A DNA stretch of 64,000 nt from Liquidambar formosana (GCA_039720395.1 CM077827.1:8595991-8659990), one strand, 5' to 3'. Shown: positions 8,752 to 20,316, numbered from the stretch's first letter. Program-made: numbers and translations. The notes: generated by a model from the letters alone, not told the origin.

Positions 8752-10779
8752 ATGGACCCTGTGAAACCTTCTATACCATTCTTTAATGGTAAGGACTATG
8801 GGTACTGGAAAGCCCTCATGCGAGCCTATCTCAAATCAATTGATGAGAGAGTGTGGCTTGCTGTGATTGATGGATACACTCCACCCAAGGTGGTTGTGGA
8901 AGGTGTATCTGTTGACAAGCCTAGGGTTCAATGGACTAAAGAGGATTATGAAGAACTCAAATGGAATTCCAAAGGAATTAACGCTATTTTCAGTGGAATA
9001 TCCCGCGATGAATTTCGTAGGGTAGCTCATTGTGAATATGCAAAAGAAGCTTGGAATATCCTAGAGAAAACTCATGAAGGAACCATATCTGTGAAAAATA
9101 CAAAAATTCAAATGCTTACTTCTATGTATGAAAAGGAAACTATGAAAGAAGATGAAGTATTTGATGATTTTAATGCTAGGCTGAGTGATATTATTAACTC
9201 TAGATTTTCCTTAGGTGATGAGTTGTCTGATGCTACCATTAATAGGAAAATTCTTAGGTCTTTACCTCTCAGGTTCTTGCCTAAGATTACTTCCATTGAA
9301 GACAACAAAGATCTTGACACCATGAAAAAGGAAGATTTAGTTGGGGAAATTCAAAACTATGAAATGAAATTTTGTAAGAAAGAGTCAAAAAATAAAGGAA
9401 TAGCTTTGAAAACCATCACTGAAGAGTCTAGTAAACCTGATTCTGGATCTGACTCTGCTTCTGAAGTCTGTGATGAGGATATTGCCTTCTTCGTGAAGAA
9501 GTTTAGGAAATTGTTTAGACCCTCTGGAAATAGTTCCTCTAACTCAAGGAATTATATTCGTTCTAGTTCTAGCAGAAATGGTGGTTCTAGTTTCAATAAG
9601 AGTAGAGGTTCCAACTCTAACAGAAGTAATAGTTCAGGGTCGTCCAAAGGCAATGGGTCTAATTCAGGTAGAAACAGAAGGGATAGTGATAGGTCCCAAT
9701 CACAGGTTAGTGTTCAGGGGGAGAGATCTAGCAATAGGAAGCCTCAAGGGGCTCAGTGCTATGAATGTCATGGTTTTGGTCATATTGCTCCTGAGTGTGC
9801 CAATACCAGGAAGAAGAACTCCAACAACACTAGTCAAGGAAAAGATAAAGGATATAATGCTACCCTGAGTGATAGTGAGCATGAATCCGGGTCTGAGGAA
9901 AGCTCACATGGTGAAGAAGATGAGTCAAACTTCATGGCTTTTACTTCTATTCACCTAGAGTCTGGAGAGTCTTATGAGTGTGTTAGTAAGATCCTGAGTC
10001 AGGAAGAGCTAGATAAGGTTGAAGTGGTTACTGAGAGTTCTGAGGACATGTGTGTGTCTGATGAAGAAGAAGAAGATCTTCAAGTTGCTTATGATAAGCT
10101 ATTTGAAGAATGTCTCAAAACTAAGAAGTCAAGACAATCTCTCTACATTAAAGCTAAAACTTATGAGAAAGAGATTGAATGCTTGAAGCTGGAGTTGACT
10201 GAAACTACTGCTAGTGTCAGTCAATTGAAGACTCAGAAAGGACATCTCTCTAAAGAGATTGTCCGGTTGGAAAAGGAGAAGTTTGAGTTGACTGAGTCTA
10301 GGAAATGTCTTGAGCTGAGAGTCTCAAGTCTTGAAAAAGACTTAAACTCTAAAGTAGCTGATCTAGAAAAATTGTCTAAAGGAAAGGAGACCCTAGATAA
10401 GCTATTAGGTGTAGGACAGAGCTCAAGTGACAGACAAGGTTTGGGGTTTGTGAATGAAAAGGCCACTCCTAGTTCTTCTAAAACCCAGTTTGTTAAGGCT
10501 CAAGAGTCTCATGTTGTTAAGTCTACAGCTCCTCCACCTATTGTTCCTCCTAAGAAAGTTCCTACTTGTGTCCATTGTGGGAATAGGGGTCACATTAGGC
10601 CTAAATGTCCGATTCTTAAGAAAAGTCAACCTAGGAGGGTAGAAGAGCATTATCATAGGCAAGTGAGTAGACCTAATGAATTTGACATCTCTTATGCTTG
10701 GAACAGACATTCACCTAGAACTCCTCCTGTTTGTCATCATTGTGGTGAGGTTGGTCATATCCGTCCTAATTGCTTCTAA
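8752..10779 (+). CDS. gag: Sirevirus Gag polyprotein
   Basis: 675 codons from the ATG at 8752, whose first residues MDPVKPSIPFFNGKDYGYW are the conserved Copia gag opening. In-frame codons before it lack an ATG. Order of parts: a UBN2/retrotran_gag-like capsid region (about 1-230), a Ser/Asn/Arg-rich linker (about 265-330), CCHC zinc knuckle CYECHGFGHIAPEC from residue 336, an acidic stretch, a coiled coil (about 450-560), then two more knuckles, CVHCGNRGHIRPKC (from 606) and CHHCGEVGHIRPNC (from 661). Gag forms the cytoplasmic particle and binds element RNA. The extended C-terminus fits Sireviruses. It ends with TAA 12 bases before, and in the same frame as, the pol ATG. Confidence 0.93.
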   Translation: MDPVKPSIPFFNGKDYGYWKALMRAYLKSIDERVWLAVIDGYTPPKVVVEGVSVDKPRVQWTKEDYEELKWNSKGINAIFSGISRDEFRRVAHCEYAKEAWNILEKTHEGTISVKNTKIQMLTSMYEKETMKEDEVFDDFNARLSDIINSRFSLGDELSDATINRKILRSLPLRFLPKITSIEDNKDLDTMKKEDLVGEIQNYEMKFCKKESKNKGIALKTITEESSKPDSGSDSASEVCDEDIAFFVKKFRKLFRPSGNSSSNSRNYIRSSSSRNGGSSFNKSRGSNSNRSNSSGSSKGNGSNSGRNRRDSDRSQSQVSVQGERSSNRKPQGAQCYECHGFGHIAPECANTRKKNSNNTSQGKDKGYNATLSDSEHESGSEESSHGEEDESNFMAFTSIHLESGESYECVSKILSQEELDKVEVVTESSEDMCVSDEEEEDLQVAYDKLFEECLKTKKSRQSLYIKAKTYEKEIECLKLELTETTASVSQLKTQKGHLSKEIVRLEKEKFELTESRKCLELRVSSLEKDLNSKVADLEKLSKGKETLDKLLGVGQSSSDRQGLGFVNEKATPSSSKTQFVKAQESHVVKSTAPPPIVPPKKVPTCVHCGNRGHIRPKCPILKKSQPRRVEEHYHRQVSRPNEFDISYAWNRHSPRTPPVCHHCGEVGHIRPNCF

Positions 10780-10791
10780 CTAAAGGATAGA

Positions 10792-13700
10792 ATGTCTAGA
10801 ACTTCTAGAAACCCTGTCTTGAGGATGGATAGTGTTGGAGAGTGTCTCAGGAGGCTATGTTTAGAGGTTTCTGATCTGAGACAGATGGCTCATAAAGGTT
10901 TTAATACCTCCTCTAGTGTGTCTAGAAGAAACCACTCCAGAGTCAACAGAGTCAACCCTTTCACGAAGGTCAACATTCCAAAAGTGAAGACCGAGTGGAT
11001 TGTCAAGAATGACCTTAGGTGTCTTGTTGTCCACACTGTTCTTAGAGCTCATAGTTCTACCATGTGGTACTTAGACAGTGGATGTTCTAGGCACATGACT
11101 GGAGACAAGTCCTTGTTTGCTTTTTATGAGGACTGTGATGGAGGTACTGTGACATTTGGAGATGGGAAGAAGTCTCAAGTTGTAGGTAAGGGTACAATCA
11201 CTGCTCCAGGTTTTCCTAAGCTTGACAATGTGTTGTTTGTAAAGGGACTTAAGGCCAATCTTCTCAGCATCAGTCAAATGTGTGATGAACACCATTCCGT
11301 ACAATTCACTCGCAACAAATGCTCTATTCTTAATGATAAGGGTGTATGTGTCATGGAAGGTGTGCGGACTAGTGATAACTGTTATGGTATTTCTCCTACA
11401 TCTAACATAGTCTGCAACAGTGCTAGAGTTGATGAAACTGAGTTGTGGCATCGTAGGTTGGGACACTTGAACTATAAGGATCTTACTCGTCTGATTAGAA
11501 GAGAGTGTGTTAGAGGTGTGCCCAAACTAGGTAAGTCTCCTAATAGTGTTTGTGGCCCTTGTCAGCTAGGGAAACAGATTAGGTGTTCCCATAGGAAGAT
11601 AAATGAGATTGTTACCACTAGGTGTCTTGAACTGATTCATATAGATCTCATGGGTCCTTCTAGGACAGAGACCATAGGTGGCAGGAAGCATATCCTTGTG
11701 ATGGTTGATGATTTTTCTAGATATACTTGGATTGCTTTGTTGAGAGATAAGACCGAAGCATTTGGTTGCTTCAAGACTATATGCCAACGTGTTCAAAATG
11801 AGAAAGGGTATCTCATAACTCGAATAAGAAGTGATCATGGTCGTGAGTTCGATTATTCCGAGTTTGAGGCCTATTGTGATGAGCGTGGCATTATGCATGA
11901 GTTTTCACCTCCTAAAACCCCTCAGATGAACGGAGTTGTAGAAAGGAAAAATAGGGTTATTCAGGAGATGGCTCGTGTTATGCTCCATGGCAAGAATCTG
12001 CCTAAGAGATTTTGGGGAGAAGCTGTCAATACAGCTTGCCATACAATAAATAGGGTCTATCTGAGACCTAGGACTAGACAGACCTGCTATGAGCTTTGGA
12101 AAGGTAAGAAGCCTAACCTTAAGTACTTCCATGTGTTTGGGAGTAAGTGTTACATCCTCCGTGATAGAGAGAGTTTAGGAAAATTTGATTCTAGGAGTGA
12201 TGAGGGTATCTTCCTAGGCTACTCTAATAACAGTAAGGCGTATAGGGTTTATAATCTTAGGACGTCTACTGTCATGGAGTCTGTCAATGTTGTTATTGAT
12301 GATGCTTCTGCTGATCCTGTGCATGTTGAGTCTATAGAAGAGGATGAAGATGAGCTAAGTGTAGAGTCGGAGGATTCTCCTTCTTCCACATTGGAAAAGG
12401 ATGAATCTAATTCTGTCAGTGAGATAGTTCCGAACTCCCAAGAACCCTCATCTATTCTAGAACCATCGACTAGGGTCAAGCTTAATCATCCACCTAGTCT
12501 TGTTATAGGTGAAGTGTCTGATAGGATGAAGACCCGTAGACAAGTGAGGAACGAGGTCAGTCATTTGTGCTATATTTCCACCATAGAGCCGAAAAATGTG
12601 ATTGAAGCTTTAAAGGATGAGTATTGGATTGCTGCCATGCATGAAGAGCTCAGTCAATTTGTTAGAAATGATGTGTGGTATCTTGTGCCTAGGCCTAAAA
12701 ATGTTAATATCATTGGTACCAAGTGGATATTTAAGAATAAATCTGATGAAAGTGGCACCATTGTTAGAAATAAGGCTAGGTTAGTTGCTCAGGGTTACAC
12801 TCAGGTTGAGGGCATCAACTTTGATGAGACTTTTGCTCCTGTAGCTAGGCTTGAGTCCATTCGTCTTCTTCTTGCCATAGCTTGCTATCTTAGGTTCACC
12901 CTATATCAGATGGATGTGAAGAGTGCTTTCCTGAATGGCATTCTTCAAGAGGAAGTTTATGTGGAACAACCTAAGGGATTTGAAGATCCCCATCACCCCA
13001 ACCATGTGCTTAGATTGAAAAAGGCCCTATATGGTTTGAAACAAGCCCCTCGTGCTTGGTATGAGCGTTTAACTACTTATCTGCTTGCTAGAGGCTTTTC
13101 GCGAGGGGGAGTTGATAGGACCTTATTTATTAGGAAGGTCGGGAATGTGATTGTCATTGCACAGATCTATGTGGATGATATAGTGTTTGGTTCCACGTCT
13201 GACCCACTTGCTCATAAATTTGCTGATGAGATGAAAAGAGAGTTTGAAATGAGTATGGTGGGTGAGCTGAATTACTTCTTAGGTCTTCAAGTTAAGCAAC
13301 TGAGTGATGGGATTTTTATATCTCAAAGCAAGTATGCTAAGGATTTGGTTAAGAAGTTCGGTTTAGAGAATGCTAAGCATGCTCATACTCCTATGAGTAC
13401 GACTTTGAAGCTTAGTAAGGATGCTTCTGGTGAGGATGTAGATCACACTATGTATAGAAGTATGATTGGTAGCTTGTTGTACTTGACTGCTAGTCGTCCT
13501 GATATTTCATTTAGTGTGGGTGCTTGTGCTCGCTATCAGGCTGCTCCAAAGAAGTCTCATGTGGAAGCAGTGAAGCGTATCATCCGATATGTGAGTGGTA
13601 CACTTGATTTTGGTTTTTGGTATTCGTTTGATACGAATTCCGAAGTTGCTGGATATTCCGATGCCGACTGGGCCGGAAATGTCGATGATAGAAAGAGTAC

Positions 13701-14112
13701 TACTGGAGGCTGTTTTTATGTGGGTAATTGTTTAGTATCTTGGCTTAGCAAGAAACAGAATTGTATATCTTTATCTACTGCTGAAGCTGAGTACATAGCC
13801 GCTGGGAGTTGTTGTACTCAACTCATGTGGATGAAACAGATGTTACTAGATTATGGGATTGAACAGAGTACTATGATTGTTCATTGTGATAATACTAGTG
13901 CTATTAATATCTCCAAGAATCCTGTTCAGCACTCTAGGACTAAGCACATTGATATTCGTCATCACTTTATTCACGACTTGGTTGAAGAAAAAGTGATTTC
14001 ATTAGAGTTTGTTCCTACTGAGAGTCAACTAGCAGATCTTTTCACCAAACCTCTAGATTTTCTTAGGTTTGAATCCCTTCGGAAATCTATTGGTGTCTTT
14101 TCGGTTGACTGA
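10792..14112 (+). CDS. pol: Sirevirus Pol polyprotein (protease, integrase, RT, RNase H)
   Basis: 1,106 residues with every expected Copia domain. The aspartic protease has DSG at 95-97. The integrase zinc finger is H220, H225, C254, C257. The integrase catalytic triad is D285, D348, E384, with the usual 35-residue D-E spacing. Reverse transcriptase has YVDD at 793-796, and RNase H has SDADWAG (about 956-962) and AEAEYIA (about 997-1003). The C-terminus has the usual LADLFTKPL. Together these mature, reverse transcribe and integrate the element. The frame equals that of gag, with one UAA between, so expression may be by read-through, reinitiation or an alternative transcript. No catalytic residue is missing. 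Confidence 0.97.
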   Translation: MSRTSRNPVLRMDSVGECLRRLCLEVSDLRQMAHKGFNTSSSVSRRNHSRVNRVNPFTKVNIPKVKTEWIVKNDLRCLVVHTVLRAHSSTMWYLDSGCSRHMTGDKSLFAFYEDCDGGTVTFGDGKKSQVVGKGTITAPGFPKLDNVLFVKGLKANLLSISQMCDEHHSVQFTRNKCSILNDKGVCVMEGVRTSDNCYGISPTSNIVCNSARVDETELWHRRLGHLNYKDLTRLIRRECVRGVPKLGKSPNSVCGPCQLGKQIRCSHRKINEIVTTRCLELIHIDLMGPSRTETIGGRKHILVMVDDFSRYTWIALLRDKTEAFGCFKTICQRVQNEKGYLITRIRSDHGREFDYSEFEAYCDERGIMHEFSPPKTPQMNGVVERKNRVIQEMARVMLHGKNLPKRFWGEAVNTACHTINRVYLRPRTRQTCYELWKGKKPNLKYFHVFGSKCYILRDRESLGKFDSRSDEGIFLGYSNNSKAYRVYNLRTSTVMESVNVVIDDASADPVHVESIEEDEDELSVESEDSPSSTLEKDESNSVSEIVPNSQEPSSILEPSTRVKLNHPPSLVIGEVSDRMKTRRQVRNEVSHLCYISTIEPKNVIEALKDEYWIAAMHEELSQFVRNDVWYLVPRPKNVNIIGTKWIFKNKSDESGTIVRNKARLVAQGYTQVEGINFDETFAPVARLESIRLLLAIACYLRFTLYQMDVKSAFLNGILQEEVYVEQPKGFEDPHHPNHVLRLKKALYGLKQAPRAWYERLTTYLLARGFSRGGVDRTLFIRKVGNVIVIAQIYVDDIVFGSTSDPLAHKFADEMKREFEMSMVGELNYFLGLQVKQLSDGIFISQSKYAKDLVKKFGLENAKHAHTPMSTTLKLSKDASGEDVDHTMYRSMIGSLLYLTASRPDISFSVGACARYQAAPKKSHVEAVKRIIRYVSGTLDFGFWYSFDTNSEVAGYSDADWAGNVDDRKSTTGGCFYVGNCLVSWLSKKQNCISLSTAEAEYIAAGSCCTQLMWMKQMLLDYGIEQSTMIVHCDNTSAINISKNPVQHSRTKHIDIRHHFIHDLVEEKVISLEFVPTESQLADLFTKPLDFLRFESLRKSIGVFSVD

Positions 14113-16577
14113 GTCTGTGTGTATGTTTCACCATATTCCTTTGTCCTCTCATGTTTCATCTTATTCTTGGTTTATGGGATAGTTTAGGATTTATGGCTTT
14201 CGTTTTTTTTTTTTATTTTTTATTATTTTTTAATTTTATTTTCTTTTTGTTTAAGAAAAACATAAAAAAATTTTTATGTGAGTTCGTGCATTTCTAGTTT
14301 TGATGGGTGTCAATCATATATGCTTTGCACTATCTTGTGAGACGGGTCCTTATTGACTATTATATTGTACTGAGGTTCCCACGATAACTTGTTTGATATT
14401 TAGTGCTGTTCTCTTGCGCGTGTTTAGTGGAACATTACAATGCGTTACATGCCTGCACTTTACATTGCACCACTATTCTATGTTTTTGGGGTTTCTCAAC
14501 TAAAATCATGGCATGGTCATCGTTGTTTTTCTAATTCCTCGGGATTAGGGAATTTGAATGACCCGTATGTTATGCATATCCCTATATCTCATGAAAAGGG
14601 CTACCTTTGCGTTGTCCGAAGCTAACGTGAGGTAATTCATGAAGAGGGCTGGCTGCGTGAAAGTGTGAAAGCCATCATGTTAAAAAGAAAGATATTTTGA
14701 AGTTGAGCGTTAATGTCAAAAGACATTCTAAAAGAAACTTGGGAAAGGTGCGAACTCTTGATTCCTTCACAACAATTCCCACAGCGCATTGAAAAAGAAA
14801 AAAAAAAATATACTCTTCAAAAGGGTGAAAAGCAATCTTTTCGTACTTAACATGGTTTGACTCTTATTCTCCATTTCTTGGGATTGCAAATCATAGATTT
14901 TCATGCGTGGTTTTGGTTCATTAACCCCGTCACATTGATTGTGCATTCTTACACGTGGCATGCAATGTTTCTTGTTAATTTCCGCTAATTATGCCTCAGT
15001 TGCAAGCCTTTGTTGATAAATTGGTTATTGGTCGTTGAACTCAATTTTTTTTCGCGTCTCACCTGTTAGTGCTTATCTTATATGTTGATACCTTTCTTGT
15101 GGCATGCATTGAGTCTTCCTAGATTTTTTTTTTTTTTGCCATAATTCAAGAGATTTTTTTTTGGGTTTTAAAGTTTTTTTTTTTGAACTTGGTAATTGTT
15201 TTTTGGTTCAGGGCAGTTTGGGGTTATGTGTTTTAGGGGGAGATTTTATTTTATTTTATTTTTGTTCTATGTTTTAATTCTTTCTATTTATTTATTTTTT
15301 TTTGGTTCCCATTTTTTTTGTTTTGATCTGGGTAATTTTCCAGATTTTTTTTCTTTTCTTTTCTCCGGGTTTGGGTTTTATACCCAGTTTCCTTCTTTGG
15401 GCCCGCTCCTCAACATTTTCTTGGGTTTCTCGGGTTGCCTCTGTTGGGTTGGAACCCATTTTTTTTTGTTTTCTTTTATTTCTGTTTGGGCTGTATGTGT
15501 CGGGTTTGGATTCTCCCCATTGTTTTTGGGGTATCCGCCCATTTTGTGTTTGGGTTAGGTTACCCAGTTCCCTTTTCGTTTTTTTTTTTTTTTGTTTTTT
15601 CCTATTCACTTTCCCCTTCCCCTTCCCGCCGTCCCTCATCGGAGCCCTAATTTTTCTCCCGCCGCTGCTGCTCTCTCTCTCTCTCTCCGGCGATTCGCTG
15701 GTGTCCACCGTCGGGCCCGCTATCCCCTTGCTCTTGCTCCTCCGTCTGCCGTCGATTCTCCCGTTCCGTGGTCTCTCTCTCTTTTTCGTTGGTGTCTCCG
15801 GCGCTGTCTCTTCGTGTCTGCGTGCTCTGGTGCCGCTGGTGTGTTGCTCTCTTCTTCTCCCTTCGGCTAGCTTTGTGACCAGGTTGGTGCGTTGTTTTTT
15901 TTTTTTTTTTGGATTCCTGTGGTGGTTTGCTTCGTTTTGTTTATTTTTTATTTGTGTTTTTGTTGTGTGTGGTTTTATTTATTTATTTCTTTATTTTTGG
16001 TTGTTTCTCTTCTGTGATTTCTCTGCCAATTGTCAGGTTGCTTGGGTCTTGCTTTCCCCCTTCCCTGTATTGTTTTGGCCCTCGCAACTTTCTGTATTTT
16101 ATTTTATTTATTTTGTTTTGCTTGTGTGTGAGCCATCATAGCTGTGTTGGGGGATTCGGTGTTGGGAACAGGTGCTGTGTTTGTTTGTTTTTGGATTGTT
16201 GGTGCATCTCTGTTTGCTTGGGCCCTCCCCCCTTCCCTGTATTGCTCCGGCCCTCGCCATATGATCATTATTGTTTCTGTTGGCTGTGTCTTTGGGTCCC
16301 CCCTTTTCCCTGTATTGCCTTGGCCCTTGAATTTCTTTTGTTTTCCTCTGCCTTTCTGGTGGTGCTGGCTTTTGGTACTTGGATTGGGCTTGTTTCTTTT
16401 TGTTTTCTGAGAGCCTTGGTTGGTGGCTATCAGTGGGGTTTTTCGGTGGCTTGGCTGTGCCTTGGTCTGCTTTGTGCCTCGCCTAGTTGTCTTTGGACTC
16501 CGCCGGAGTGTTCGGTGCTCTTTGGTTTCTTGTCCATCCTGTTGGTTGAACTTGGCCTTGTTCTTGCCTGTCTTTTG
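14113..16577 (+). other. Spacer between pol and envelope-position ORF
   Basis: About 2.5 kb. From about 15,040 it becomes very T-rich on the plus strand, opening long frames that read as hydrophobic low-complexity peptides. One such frame (from 15909) is continuous with the downstream ORF. Near 15,650-15,860 it is GC- and CT-rich (TCTCTC runs), like a leader. I read it as untranslated leader or an intron of the downstream gene. Confidence 0.5.
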
Positions 16578-17882
16578 ATGGCTGGTGGAGTTGGTCGTGG
16601 CCGTGGCCGCGCTAAGGGCATTGTCATTGCTGATTCGTCTGGTACACGTAGTGGACGTGGTCGTGGACAGCCCCCTGCCTCTGACAAAGGCAAAGGGAAG
16701 GCTATTGCCTCTAGGTCTGGGTCGAGGAAGCGTCCTACTCGCTCTCCCACTCCTTCTGACTCCTCTACGAGTTCTAGTGAGTATAGTGAGGCGGAGGCTG
16801 AGCCCTCTTCTGATGATGCTGGTGCTTCTCTTGATGAGCCTGATTATGGTGCACCACCTCCTGTCGGTCCCGGGACTGATGTTCTTGCTGACATGGTTAT
16901 GGACATATCCGTGGTTGAGTCCTGGTGGCGCTCTGCTGATCACAAGCAATCCTTTCTCTCTATGTACTCCAAGCGTCCAGTTTTGGGTGAGCGGGTTGTT
17001 AATCTTGATGGGATTGGAAATGGTTTCGTCAATATGATTTTTCAGCGCCGACATTGGCGTCCCATCTTGAATTTGAGGGGCCGTGTTTATTTTCGGTTGG
17101 TTCAGCTCTTTTATGCCAACATGTTTCACCAGAATACTGACAATTGGGTGCTTCAGTCTCGCGTCTTGGGTGTGGATGTGACCTTTTCTGCTCAGTCTGT
17201 TGCCACTTTTCTGGGCTTACGCCGGGTTCCTGCTCCTGATCTCCCGAATGACAAGATTACTCAGACTCCTGCCATTTCTCTTGTTTATAATACCTTATGT
17301 GGTCATGCTGTGGAGGTACACGGTGCACTGCGGGCTAGTTTGATGATTGAGAATTATCAGGTGCTGCACAAGGTTGTGTGCAATACTATTTTTCTGACCA
17401 CCCATCAGTCTGATGTCACGGTTGAGCGTGCCCGTTTCCTGTATGCTCTGGGTACTGGTGGGACCGTGGACTTGCCATCTTTGATTGTTAAGCTTGTGTT
17501 CCAGGCGACGACTGTCACTAATGTGTCGATTGGACTTCCTTTTGGGCTTTTGATTTCTAATTTTCTGCTGTCTAAGGGTGTCCCTGTTGATATTCAGTCT
17601 CGCGCTCCCCAGGGTGAGATTTCTGCTATTACTTTGAAACAGAGCCGGGGACAGCGTCAGGGTAAGCACGCTCGGGTGTCTTCTACCTCGACTTCTACTG
17701 TGCCTCCTGTTCCTGATCCGTCTGTTCCAGTGCATCCTTCTCCACCGCCTCTTGATCAGTCGGCTCGCATCCTCGGCTTACTTACTGAGATTCTGGATCG
17801 GCTTGGTCGGATTGAGGATGTTCTGGTTGCTCGGGGTGGCCCGTTGCCTCCTTTGCCGCCTCGGGATGGTGGTAGTTCTTAG
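16578..17882 (+). CDS. Envelope-position ORF, putative plant transposon protein
   Basis: 434 residues from ATG 16578, chosen because the protein there begins MAGGVGRGRGRAKG, a typical basic start. The frame is open a further 223 codons upstream but only through T-rich hydrophobic sequence. A basic Gly/Arg/Ser-rich N-terminus and an acidic Ser-rich linker precede a globular core (about 105-330). In the core, RRHWRPIL, LVQLFYANMF and VLGVDVTFS..SVATFLGL resemble the 'putative plant transposon protein' domain. The tail is Pro-rich with a short coiled coil (LTEILDRLGRIEDVL). Sireviruses often carry an ORF here, called envelope-like by position. No convincing signal peptide or membrane anchor follows this ATG, so a true envelope role is doubtful. 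Confidence 0.75.
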   Translation: MAGGVGRGRGRAKGIVIADSSGTRSGRGRGQPPASDKGKGKAIASRSGSRKRPTRSPTPSDSSTSSSEYSEAEAEPSSDDAGASLDEPDYGAPPPVGPGTDVLADMVMDISVVESWWRSADHKQSFLSMYSKRPVLGERVVNLDGIGNGFVNMIFQRRHWRPILNLRGRVYFRLVQLFYANMFHQNTDNWVLQSRVLGVDVTFSAQSVATFLGLRRVPAPDLPNDKITQTPAISLVYNTLCGHAVEVHGALRASLMIENYQVLHKVVCNTIFLTTHQSDVTVERARFLYALGTGGTVDLPSLIVKLVFQATTVTNVSIGLPFGLLISNFLLSKGVPVDIQSRAPQGEISAITLKQSRGQRQGKHARVSSTSTSTVPPVPDPSVPVHPSPPPLDQSARILGLLTEILDRLGRIEDVLVARGGPLPPLPPRDGGSS

Positions 17883-17985
17883 TGGTCTTTCCTAGCCTGG
17901 TTGGTGTTGGGTTGTGCTCTGGTTGGCCATTGTGTTGTGGCATTTTGAGGGGGTTGTTTTTTTTTGTACCTTTGTCCATTCCTGA

Positions 17986-18000
17986 CAAAAAGGGGGAGAT
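17986..18000 (+). promoter_or_regulatory. Upstream extra polypurine tract
   Basis: CAAAAAGGGGGAGAT is a second copy of the tract beside the 3' LTR, about 360 bp upstream of it. Repeated tracts are a noted Sirevirus trait. Confidence 0.75.
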
Positions 18001-18348
18001 GATTCTTTGCTTTTTATCATATGCTTCTCTATGCTTGCATGATATATCTTGCTCTGTGCTGCATGCTGTGATATTCTTGTTTTATGTTTAACTATGCATG
18101 CTGTGTTATGTTCAGATATGGTTATGAATTGTTCTTTCATATGTGATGCTATGCTGGGTAGTTGTTGGTATTGTATGCAGATCACAGGTTAAGCTTTGAG
18201 CATTGCAGATGAGTGTGATGGGGTGTTTGTTATATTTTTTTTTGAGTTGTAAATTTCATTGTGAGTATAGGGCCTATTTAGTTTTGTGGTTTGGGAATAG
18301 GTTTTATATCTCATGACGAGATTAGGTGGGTTTTGTCACGGAATTGCC

Positions 18349-18360
18349 AAAGGGGGAGAT
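18349..18360 (+). promoter_or_regulatory. Polypurine tract
   Basis: AAAGGGGGAGAT directly abuts the 3' LTR and would prime plus-strand DNA synthesis. Confidence 0.93.
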
Positions 18361-19536
18361 TGTAAAGTCCATTTTCTTAGATTGGCATATTCCGTGGCAA
18401 AAGTGGTGTTTGTTTAGTGTCATGTGTTGCTTCAAGAGTTCAAAACGCTTCCACAATTGACTTGAGTGCAGACTTCAAGGCAATGCGACTCACACTCATT
18501 GTTAGGACAGGTAAGTGTCTTTAGAAGCCGGTTTTTGAATCGTTTCAATTCATTGTAATTCTTGTTATGAGTTTTGAACAAAGTGAAAAAGTTTTTGAAA
18601 AAGATTTCAAAACATTTTTGTAAGTTTTGGAGGTTAGGATCGATCCTAAGCATTGGAGGATCGATCCTAGGGTGTCCTGAAAAAATGTTTTTAAGTTCTG
18701 TTTTCTAGGATCGATCCTAGGCATTGGAGGATCGATCCTAGGTGCTCTAAAAAAGACTTTTTGCCTCTGTTTTCTAGGATCGATCCTAGGTTCCTGGAGG
18801 ATCGATCCTAAGTGCTCTAAATAGTGTTTTTCACTTCTGTTTTCTAGGATCGATCCTAGGTTCCTGGAGGATCGATCCTTGCTCGTAAAATCCAGTTTTT
18901 AAGTTTTAATTAAATTACCTATTTGACCTTATTTCGAATCCCAGTCTTTTGGGGTCTCTTAGACTCTTTAAATAGGTTTTGTTCTGATAGAGAGAGGGAA
19001 GCAAGCCTCTCCCAATTAGGTTTTCAAGAGCCCATCTTCTCAAATCTTCTCTAGAGCTTTTTAATCTAGTTTTTCTTTTCATGCTCTAGAGACCTTCAAA
19101 CCACACAATATTTTTCACATCCTTGAGTGTTTGTGAGTCCGTTGCGACGGTGATCGAGCTTGCGAGTTCGTGGAGGAAGGAATCACTGTGAAGAGGTTGG
19201 TTGTGACCAAAGCCGTGAAGACGGAGATCGATCGTATGCGGTCGTGGGAGTGAAGACTTTTGCTTAAGTCCTTTTGGTCTGTAAGTGTGTCTTGTACTCA
19301 TTTAATTCATAGTGGATTTGCTTCAACTGGACTAGGTCCCGTGGTTTTTCCCATCTAGGGTTTTCCACGTAAAAATCCGGTGTGCATCTTTTTATATGCT
19401 TTCATACTTGCTATGCGATTGGATTAATAGTGATACTTGGTTTTGTGAGTTTCATAATTAAAATTGGGTAAGATTTTGAGTAATACCTATTCAACCCCCC
19501 TTCTAGGTATTCTAGGGTTATTTAACCGGAATTTCA
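18361..19536 (+). repeat. 3' LTR of Sirevirus
   Basis: The same 1,176 bp as the 5' LTR, with no difference found in a line-by-line comparison. Followed by ACCTT, the target duplication. Confidence 0.97.
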
Positions 19537-19541
19537 ACCTT

Positions 19542-20308
19542 GATTTCGTAGAACGCCGATTGGAGTTGTTGATTATTGTTCCAAATCAAGCAAACCTACT
19601 GCTAACCGACATCGGCAAGATCGAGCCATTGCAATTCCGATTATGAACTCCTGAACCAATTGACCGTGAACTCCTCTGTTTTTTAACCAACACTAATTGT
19701 TGAAATTAGAGGGTTAGGAGGGAATGCTAAAATAGCAAGAGCTTGGGAAAGTTCAAGGACACCAAAAAATTAGAGGGTTAGGAGGGAATCCTGAAATTCT
19801 GAGAGAAAATAGAGAGAAAGAGAGACTTGGGAGGAAAGTTCTTGTAGGGAAAATACTAAAAAAGAGAGAAGTTGCATTGAGAGAAAATAAAAGAGATATG
19901 ACTTGTAAGGAAGGGAAAAATAGCTTACTTTGCTCAACTGAAGGGACGCTACCAGATTGACAGTGGACCTGAGAGACGGTTTAAACACTAACCAATTTCA
20001 TTTGCAAGAGGTATGAATTTATATTTGATAGTAGAATTGTATAAATTATATTTGTTGTTTATTTGGTTAATATGTCATTTGTGTGTATTTTAATTATTGC
20101 ATGATATATGGGTGATCCATATTAAATTAAAATACGAAACATGGTCAATGAATATAAAATGAGGGTCGGTTTATTACCGAGCATTGTTAGGTGCCTAACA
20201 CTTTCCCAACATGTACCCTAACTCCGAACCTTTCTCTGGTTAACAAAATTGGTCCTAAACCCTTCCAAGTAGCAACTCTTAGTCATATGCTATTCTCTAG
20301 GGTCAGCA
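19542..20308. other. No gene; Ty3/gypsy-like remnant near the right edge
   Basis: Mostly unrecognised. A partial direct repeat (TTAGAGGGTTAGGAGGGAAT) occurs at about 19708 and 19771. About 20160-20308 (TTACCGAGCATTGTTAGGTG, CCTAACACTTTCCCAAC) resembles the internal edge or LTR of common plant gypsy elements. It appears to continue after the hAT insertion at 24417-24480 (AACGAGCGTGTTGTGAAAAT). That assignment is from memory of the family style only. Confidence 0.3.
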
Positions 20309-20316
20309 CCATCAGA

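Larger units (their letters stand above)
7501..19536 (+). mobile_element. Full-length Sirevirus-type Copia retrotransposon
   Basis: Two 1,176-bp LTRs enclose a tRNA-iMet primer site, gag, pol, a long spacer, an envelope-position ORF and purine tracts. The element is 12,036 bp. Exact ACCTT duplications (7496-7500 and 19537-19541) flank it. The LTRs read identically at every position I compared, so insertion was very recent. Sirevirus assignment rests on several points: large size, long gag with coiled coil and several zinc knuckles, Copia order (protease, integrase, reverse transcriptase, RNase H), an extra ORF after pol, repeated AAAGGGGGAGAT purine tracts and palindromes in the LTR. All reading frames are open, so it may be autonomous. 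Confidence 0.97.

Noticed and set aside
15302..16141. 279-codon hydrophobic frame
   Set aside because: Product of T-rich spacer DNA in the Sirevirus. Low complexity, and overlapping frames are equally open.
16104..17129. 341-codon minus-strand frame
   Set aside because: Antisense shadow of the envelope-position ORF, with no recognisable family.
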